The notes under the pieces are model-generated. The model ran no database searches and was not told the DNA's origin. It saw nothing but the letters and a program-made list of their open reading frames with translations. From contig CAJTCV010000013.1 in the NCBI GenBank assembly GCA_910574805.1, positions 1-64,000 on the forward strand: a DNA stretch of 64,000 bases, in the 5' to 3' direction. The stretch is from Lachnospiraceae bacterium. GTDB taxonomy: Bacteria; Bacillota; Clostridia; Lachnospirales; Lachnospiraceae. A program made the position numbers and the translations under genes. Of the stretch, positions 58,520-64,000 are shown in pieces; positions within the stretch are counted from its first letter, which is position 1; the number at the start of each line of letters is the position of its first letter.

Positions 58520-60741
58520 CCCTTCTGGTCGCGGCCGGCCAGCCGGAGCTTCTGGAGCGCCACTTCTTTTTCCCTGTAGGTGATGGTCTGTTCCGTTCCT
58601 TTTGCAAACAGCCACGCTGCCGCCATACAGTCTGTATCCGAGAGCCGCATGGCCCGTACGCCCACGGCGGCTTTTTTCTTCTCCGGAATCTCATCCGCGG
58701 CAAAGCGGAGGAAATATCCCTCTTCTGACTGGAGGACCAGATGCATGTCTTCCCTCAGAAACCTGACCAGAATGACCGCATCGCCTTCATTTAATTTGGT
58801 CGCCGCGCTGGTTCTGGTCCGCACGTCGTATTCCTGGCCGCTGACCACCTTGCTCATCCCCTGCCTGGTCACGAAGAGCAGCTTCCCGCCCAGCAGCTCC
58901 TCCATGCTGGCCACACAGAGCATCTGCTCCTGACTGCTGTCAAAATTGCTGTAATTGTCAATGGGAAAGGCCTTGTCCCGGAATTTTCCAAAGGGCAGGT
59001 CCAGCACCTTCACCGTATGCATCTTCCCGCCGTCCGTAAAGACGCAGATCCGGTCTGTATTTTTACAGAAGATTATATGGCGGCTCTCACTGTCCGCTGC
59101 TTCCCTGTTCCGCTCATACGTGGGCACATCAATGGTTCTGCAGTATCCGAAACGGTCCATCAGGAAGACCACCGGCATCTCTTCCACCTTTTTCTCCACG
59201 AAGACAGCTTCCCTTCCGTTCTCAATGACCGTCTTACGCGGTACGGCATATGCCTTTTTAAACCGGTCCAGCTCCTTCATGATAACCTTTGCCATCTCGT
59301 CATAATTATTCAGGATCTCTGAATACCGGGCAATGTTCTTCATGGTGGCATCGTGCTCTTTCATCAAAGCCTCAATCTCCAGACCGATCAGCCGGTAGAG
59401 ACGCATTTCCAGGATCGCCGTCGCCTGACGTTCCGTAAAGTTCAGTTTTGCCGCCTGCTTTCTGGACCGCTCCGACTTGAACCGGATTCCCTCCGTCTGT
59501 CCGCTCATAAGACATGCCTTCGCCATCTTCAGATCCCGGCTGCCTCTTAAGATCTCAATGATCAGGTCAATCACGTCGCAGGCTTTGATCAGTCCCTCCT
59601 GAATCTCCTTTTTGTCCAGCTCTTTACTCAGCAGGGTCTTATATTTCCGTGTATTCAGTTCAAACTGAAAATCGATCACATGATCGAAGATCTGGATCAG
59701 TCCCAGCGTCTCCGGTCTTCCGTCTGCCACCGCCAGCATATTGACGCCGAAAGTATCCTCCAGACGGGTCTTTTTATACAGCATATTGGTAAGCTGTTCC
59801 GTATCCGCTCCTTTCCTGAGTTCCAGCACGATCCGGATGCCTTCTTTGGACGACTGGTTCGTAATATCCACAATGTCTGTCGTCTTCTTCGTCTCCACCA
59901 GATTCCCGATATCGTTCAGAAATTTGCCGATGTTGGCTCCGATCATGGTGTAGGGGATCTCTGTAATGACCAGAAGCTCTTTCCCGCCCTTGGCCTTCTC
60001 CACTTCCACCTTGCCGCGCACCTTGATCTTTCCGCTGCCGGTGCGGTAAATCTCCGTCAGCTCATCCTTGTTGACGACGATACCCCCTGTGGGAAAGTCA
60101 GGACCCGGCATGATCTTCAGAAGCTCCTCCACCGTAAGCTTCGGATTCTTCATATATGCTTTCATGGCGTCGATGGTCTCGCCCAGATTGTGAGGCGGGA
60201 TGCTGGTGGACATGCCTACCGCGATCCCTTCGGCCCCATTGATCAGAAGATGCGGAATCCTTGCAGGCAGCACCCCGGGCTCCTTTTCCGTCTCATCAAA
60301 ATTCGGCACAAAGTCCACGATATTCTTGTCCAGATCCGCCAGCAGCGCCTCCTCGCTCACCTTCTGAAGCCTGGCTTCTGTATAACGCATGGCCGCCGCC
60401 CCGTCGCCCTCGATGGAGCCGAAATTACCGTGACCGTCCACCAGAGGCAGGCCTTTTTTAAACTCCTGGCTCATAACCACCAGCGCCTCATAGATGGAGC
60501 TGTCCCCATGAGGATGGTATTTACCCATGGTATCTCCCACGATACGGGCGCATTTCCGGTAAGGCCGGTCGCTGCGGATCCCCAGCTCGTGCATATCGTA
60601 GAGGGTACGCCTCTGCACCGGCTTCAGTCCGTCCCGCACATCCGGCAGAGCCCGGGCCACGATGACGCTCATGGCATAATCGATATACGATTTCTGCATG
60701 ACGTCCGAATATTCTGTTTTTATAATCATCTCTTCGCTCAT
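58501..60741 (-). CDS. Type IIA topoisomerase subunit A (GyrA/ParC family)
   Basis: 746 residues. The breakage-reunion domain holds the active-site Tyr in [14 protein letters not shown], with [28 protein letters not shown] and [11 protein letters not shown]. The C-terminal blade domain is short, and no GyrA-box (QRRGGKG-like) is visible, which favours a topoisomerase IV-like or secondary enzyme over the main gyrase. It pairs with the subunit B gene 80 bases upstream and introduces or removes supercoils or decatenates DNA. Confidence 0.9.
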   Translation of the reverse strand: MSEEMIIKTEYSDVMQKSYIDYAMSVIVARALPDVRDGLKPVQRRTLYDMHELGIRSDRPYRKCARIVGDTMGKYHPHGDSSIYEALVVMSQEFKKGLPLVDGHGNFGSIEGDGAAAMRYTEARLQKVSEEALLADLDKNIVDFVPNFDETEKEPGVLPARIPHLLINGAEGIAVGMSTSIPPHNLGETIDAMKAYMKNPKLTVEELLKIMPGPDFPTGGIVVNKDELTEIYRTGSGKIKVRGKVEVEKAKGGKELLVITEIPYTMIGANIGKFLNDIGNLVETKKTTDIVDITNQSSKEGIRIVLELRKGADTEQLTNMLYKKTRLEDTFGVNMLAVADGRPETLGLIQIFDHVIDFQFELNTRKYKTLLSKELDKKEIQEGLIKACDVIDLIIEILRGSRDLKMAKACLMSGQTEGIRFKSERSRKQAAKLNFTERQATAILEMRLYRLIGLEIEALMKEHDATMKNIARYSEILNNYDEMAKVIMKELDRFKKAYAVPRKTVIENGREAVFVEKKVEEMPVVFLMDRFGYCRTIDVPTYERNREAADSESRHIIFCKNTDRICVFTDGGKMHTVKVLDLPFGKFRDKAFPIDNYSNFDSSQEQMLCVASMEELLGGKLLFVTRQGMSKVVSGQEYDVRTRTSAATKLNEGDAVILVRFLREDMHLVLQSEEGYFLRFAADEIPEKKKAAVGVRAMRLSDTDCMAAAWLFAKGTEQTITYREKEVALQKLRLAGRDQKGTKIRV

Positions 60742-60820
60742 ATATTCTCCTGATCCAGCATTCTGACATCCGCTCTGTTTCGAACAAATGTTCTGTAATG
60801 TGCAGTTCTAATCTTCTTCC

Positions 60821-62740
60821 TCATACATCCAGCTCCGCATCCACCGCATTTTCATAAATAAACCTGCGTCTGGGCGGCACCTCCGTTCCCATAAGCATCT
60901 CCGTCACCGACGAGGCCAGTCTTGCATCCTCAATCTCCACCTGCTTCAGCCTCCGGTTCTCCGGGTCCATGGTCGTCTCCCAGAGCTGATCCGAGTCCAT
61001 CTCTCCCAGACCCTTGTAACGCTGAAGCGTGAACGCACCTGTATGCTTCTTCCGATACCGCTCCAGCGCCTTGTCATCATACAGATATTCTTCCTTTCCT
61101 CTGGAAGGCATGGCCTTATAAAGAGGCGGCATGGCAATATACACATGCCCTTCATAGATAAGCTCCGGCATAAACCGGTAGAACAGGGTCAGCAGAAGCG
61201 TGCTGATATGCGCTCCGTCCACGTCTGCATCCGCCATGATGATGATCTTGTCATACCGAAGTTTTGTGATGTCAAAATCATTCCCGTATCCTTCGGAAAA
61301 TCCGCAGCCAAAGGCGTTGATCATGGTCTTGATCTCCGCATTGGCCAGTACCTTGTCAATACTCGCCTTCTCCACATTCAGGATCTTTCCGCGGATGGGG
61401 AGGATCGCCTGATACGCCCGGTTTCTGGCAGTCTTGGCGGAGCCTCCGGCCGAATCTCCCTCCACGATGAAGATCTCGCATCTGGAAGCGTCCCGGCTCT
61501 CGCAGTTGGCCAGCTTGCCGTTGGAATCAAAAGAAAACTTCTGTCTGGTCAGCAGATTGGTCTTCGCCTTCTCCTCCGTCTTCCGGATCTTTGCCGCCTT
61601 CTCCGCACAGCCGATGACCCCTTTCAGAGTCTCCAGATTCCGGTCAAAATACCGCTGGATCTCATCTCCCGTCACTTTGGAAGTGGCCCTGGACGCATCC
61701 TGGTTATCCAGCTTTGTCTTGGTCTGCCCCTCGAACCTGGGATCCGGATGCTTAATGGAGATAACCGCCGTCATGCCGTTCCGCACATCCGCCCCGGTGA
61801 AATTGCTGTCCTTTTCCTTCAGGATCCCCAGCTCTCTGGCGTAGCTGTTGATGATGGTGGTAAATACCGTCTTGAACCCGGTGATATGAGCCCCGCCCTC
61901 CGCATTGTAGATATTGTTGCAGAAGCCCAGGACATTTTCATGAAATTCGTTAATGTACTGGAACGCGCACTCCACCGTAATCCCCTCATTTTCTCCTTTA
62001 AAATACACCACATCGTGGACCGTCTCCTGCGCGCCGTTCAGATCCTTCACAAAGCCCACCAGTCCGTCGGGCTCGTGAAATTCCATTCGCTCCACCTGCG
62101 CCCCCCGGCGGTCCTCCAGGACGATGGTCAGCTCCGGATTCAGATACGCCGTCTCGTGCATCCGGCTTTTGACTTCTTCCGCCTTAAAGCGGGTCTTCTC
62201 GAAGATCTCCGGATCCGGCAGAAAATTGATCTTTGTACCGGTCTGCTTCGTCCTGCCGATGGTGGGCAGAAGACCGTTTACCAGCTCCACTGTGGGATTT
62301 CCCCGCTCATAGTGATCGTGATGAATGTAGCCGTCGCGGGATACTTCAATGTCCAGATACGTGGACAGCGCATTCACCACCGAAGAGCCTACCCCATGGA
62401 GTCCTCCGCTGGTCTTATACGCAGAGTTATCGAATTTACCGCCCGCATGCAGTGTCGTAAAGACCAGACGCTCCGCGGACATGCCTTTGGCGTGCATCCC
62501 CACCGGAATTCCCCGCCCGTTGTCACTGACGGTACAGGAACCGTCCTTTTCCAGATATACCTCAATCCGGCTGCAGAAGCCCGCCAGATGTTCATCTACT
62601 GAATTATCCACGATCTCATAGATCAGGTGGTTAAGTCCCTTTGTCGATACACTTCCGATGTACATACCGGGTCTCTTGCGCACCGCTTCCAGACCCTCCA
62701 GGACAGCAATACTGTCCGCATCATAGGTGTTGTTTGCCAT
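60821..62740 (-). CDS. Type IIA topoisomerase subunit B (GyrB/ParE family)
   Basis: 639 residues. GHKL ATPase motifs EIVDNSVDEHLAGF, DNGRGIPVGMH and GGLHGVGSSVVNALS; TOPRIM motifs EGDSAGGSA and ADADVDGAHI; C-terminal FIYENAVDAELDV. The length fits both GyrB and ParE of Gram-positives. It is transcribed before the subunit A gene. Whether the pair is gyrase or topoisomerase IV depends on the rest of the genome. Confidence 0.93.
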   Translation of the reverse strand: MANNTYDADSIAVLEGLEAVRKRPGMYIGSVSTKGLNHLIYEIVDNSVDEHLAGFCSRIEVYLEKDGSCTVSDNGRGIPVGMHAKGMSAERLVFTTLHAGGKFDNSAYKTSGGLHGVGSSVVNALSTYLDIEVSRDGYIHHDHYERGNPTVELVNGLLPTIGRTKQTGTKINFLPDPEIFEKTRFKAEEVKSRMHETAYLNPELTIVLEDRRGAQVERMEFHEPDGLVGFVKDLNGAQETVHDVVYFKGENEGITVECAFQYINEFHENVLGFCNNIYNAEGGAHITGFKTVFTTIINSYARELGILKEKDSNFTGADVRNGMTAVISIKHPDPRFEGQTKTKLDNQDASRATSKVTGDEIQRYFDRNLETLKGVIGCAEKAAKIRKTEEKAKTNLLTRQKFSFDSNGKLANCESRDASRCEIFIVEGDSAGGSAKTARNRAYQAILPIRGKILNVEKASIDKVLANAEIKTMINAFGCGFSEGYGNDFDITKLRYDKIIIMADADVDGAHISTLLLTLFYRFMPELIYEGHVYIAMPPLYKAMPSRGKEEYLYDDKALERYRKKHTGAFTLQRYKGLGEMDSDQLWETTMDPENRRLKQVEIEDARLASSVTEMLMGTEVPPRRRFIYENAVDAELDV

Positions 62741-62872
62741 AATATCCTGCTCCTTTTCAAAAATACAGGATATAGTATACAGAATTTTCGGGAAAATAAC
62801 AAGACAAAAAACAGAACAAATTTTCGATTTTCGATTTTAAATCCGGCGGCTCCGGAACCGGCATACCGGAAA

Positions 62873-62896
62873 GGGGACTCCCGGAAGGAAGCCCCC
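62873..62896 (-). terminator. Terminator after glgD
   Basis: On the minus strand GGGGGCT (62890-62896) pairs with AGTCCCC (62873-62879), followed by TTTCC. It is just past the GlgD stop at 62909. Confidence 0.6.
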
Positions 62897-62908
62897 ACCT
62901 GTCACATT

Positions 62909-64000
62909 TTATACGGTATCGTTTCTCTTCACATAACCCGGTTTCTCCGGATCTGCAATGATCTCTTTCATACGGGTGACCTTCGCAAGACGGTCCACCA
63001 CATGATTCTCAATATGTACGTCGTTTCCGATGACGGTGTCTGCCAGGACCACGCAGTTCTTCACCACTGCGCCCGGTTTGATCACACAGCCTCTGCCGAT
63101 GACAGAATTCTCCACCCTTCCTTCGATCTGGCATCCGTTGGAGATAAAGGAAGACTTCACATCTGCCGTCTCATAATACTGCGTCGGACAGGAATCGCTG
63201 GTCCGGGTATAGATGGGCCATTCATCACTGAAAAGAGTCTTCACATTTTTCTGGTCCACCAGAGACAGGTTCGCATCATAGTAACCCTTCAGGTCATTGA
63301 TCGGTGCAAAATATCCCTTATGCGCCACGCCGCGGATATCCAGCTCTCCGCACATGTCGTTGATGATGTGCTTCATCGTATACATGGAGGATGCCTTCTG
63401 CGCTGCAGCCACCAGATCAAGGAAGATCTCCTTCTTCATAACATAGGTATCCATGAAGATATTCCTGGTTTTGGTCGTTCCGTTGTTGCGCTGAATGGAC
63501 TCCACGCCCTTCTGCTTGTTCAGGTTCAGACAGTCACAGCTCAAAAATGCCTCTTTCGCATTGTCCACCTTATGGTAAAGAAGCGTCACATCTGCTCCGG
63601 ACTCTTCATGCACTTTCAGAAGCTCATCGAAATCCTGGGTATATACCATATAACCTGGAGCGATGACCACATGGGTATTGCTGGCTTTCACCATACGGTC
63701 CAGATTCTCTGCATAAGCCTTGATGTCCGTGTTGTAATAGTCTTTATTCTCCTGAGAATCCGCAAATACCATCTGCAGATATCCGCTCTTGGAGTTAATG
63801 TTGTAATGTCTTCCTCTTCCGATATGCTCTACCAGAGAACAGGGTTTTCTTCTGATATATACCTGGATCCTGTCAATACCGCTGTTGGACATGTTGGAGA
63901 TCGGAAAGTCGATCACACGATATCTGCCCAGGAAGGAGAATGCCGGGATCGAACGATAAGTTTCCATCCCTTCCACCCAGATATGGTTTTCTGAAAAACT
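62909..64000 (-). CDS. glgD: Glycogen biosynthesis subunit GlgD (partial at the window edge)
   Basis: At least 363 residues seen, missing about 10 at the N-terminus (the frame is open to 64000, reading SENHIWVEGMETYRSIPAFSFLGRYRVIDFPISNMSNSGI). It is a nucleotidyltransferase related to ADP-glucose pyrophosphorylase with a C-terminal left-handed beta-helix (SFISNGCQIEGRVENSVIGRGCVIKPGAVVKNCVVLADTVIG). GlgD lacks the catalytic signature of GlgC and partners it. GlgC is expected upstream, off the edge. Confidence 0.93.
   Translation of the reverse strand, partial: SFSENHIWVEGMETYRSIPAFSFLGRYRVIDFPISNMSNSGIDRIQVYIRRKPCSLVEHIGRGRHYNINSKSGYLQMVFADSQENKDYYNTDIKAYAENLDRMVKASNTHVVIAPGYMVYTQDFDELLKVHEESGADVTLLYHKVDNAKEAFLSCDCLNLNKQKGVESIQRNNGTTKTRNIFMDTYVMKKEIFLDLVAAAQKASSMYTMKHIINDMCGELDIRGVAHKGYFAPINDLKGYYDANLSLVDQKNVKTLFSDEWPIYTRTSDSCPTQYYETADVKSSFISNGCQIEGRVENSVIGRGCVIKPGAVVKNCVVLADTVIGNDVHIENHVVDRLAKVTRMKEIIADPEKPGYVKRNDTV

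Overview
This window comes from a Gram-positive gut-type Clostridia, most likely a member of the Lachnospiraceae (inference). The support is the moderate GC content with strong AGGAGG ribosome binding sites, the dgt-dnaG-rpoD-trmK-nif3 housekeeping order, a GlgD-type glycogen subunit, a Gly/Cys-rich 'chorion-like' protein, a sortase/SipW surface-fibre locus and several ECF sigma/membrane-partner pairs. Most genes are on the minus strand.

Layout. 1-490: tail of a probable transposase and AT-rich DNA. 492-4836 (-): AmmeMemoRadiSam pair (AmrB-AmrA fusion and AmrS), a UMF1-type transporter and a zinc-dependent phospholipase C-like protein. 4943-6050 (+): Gly/Cys-rich protein and two small unknown proteins. 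6497-9886 (-): a large UvrD-type helicase carrying zinc ribbons. 10172-11554 (+): ECF sigma factor and membrane partner separated by three tandem 103-bp repeats. 11618-15821: aldo-keto reductase with a MerR-type promoter, an ATPase/nuclease gene broken by a stop codon, a MerR regulator and an AraC/GyrI regulator. 15975-18982 (-): PTS EIICBA and its LicT-type antiterminator. 19397-24322 (-): small regulators and enzymes, including an AT-rich LytTR island and a MerR-DUF362 unit with a textbook MerR promoter.

24451-36187 (-) is a housekeeping block: exodeoxyribonuclease III, RNase P RNA, PAP2, nucleoside kinase, Nif3, TrmK, RpoD, DnaG, Dgt, a DUF5662 protein and a GH13 protein whose catalytic motifs are degenerate. 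36420-52772 (-) is a surface-fibre locus: coiled-coil protein, signal peptidase I, a 1659-residue LPXTG adhesin with 18 HxHxxxC repeats, major pilin, sortase C, SpaA-like protein, two SipW-type secreted proteins, two membrane-anchored surface proteins, SipW, then a SARP/BTAD regulator. 53398-57532 (-): two ECF sigma modules, one of which is SigV-RsiV-like. 57695-62740 (-): HAD phosphatase and a type IIA topoisomerase pair. 62909-64000: GlgD, cut by the window edge.

The most unusual signal is an interspersed family of intergenic elements. On the gene-sense strand they read roughly AAACAGC-[inverted-repeat core]-GCGGAACTTnAAT and end directly at the AGGAGG of the next gene. At least eight loci carry them (10.6, 12.8, 19.0, 21.2, 23.9, 38.1, 54.4 and 58.4 kb). 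Their ends are shared, but the self-complementary cores differ from copy to copy, and two loci are tandem arrays.
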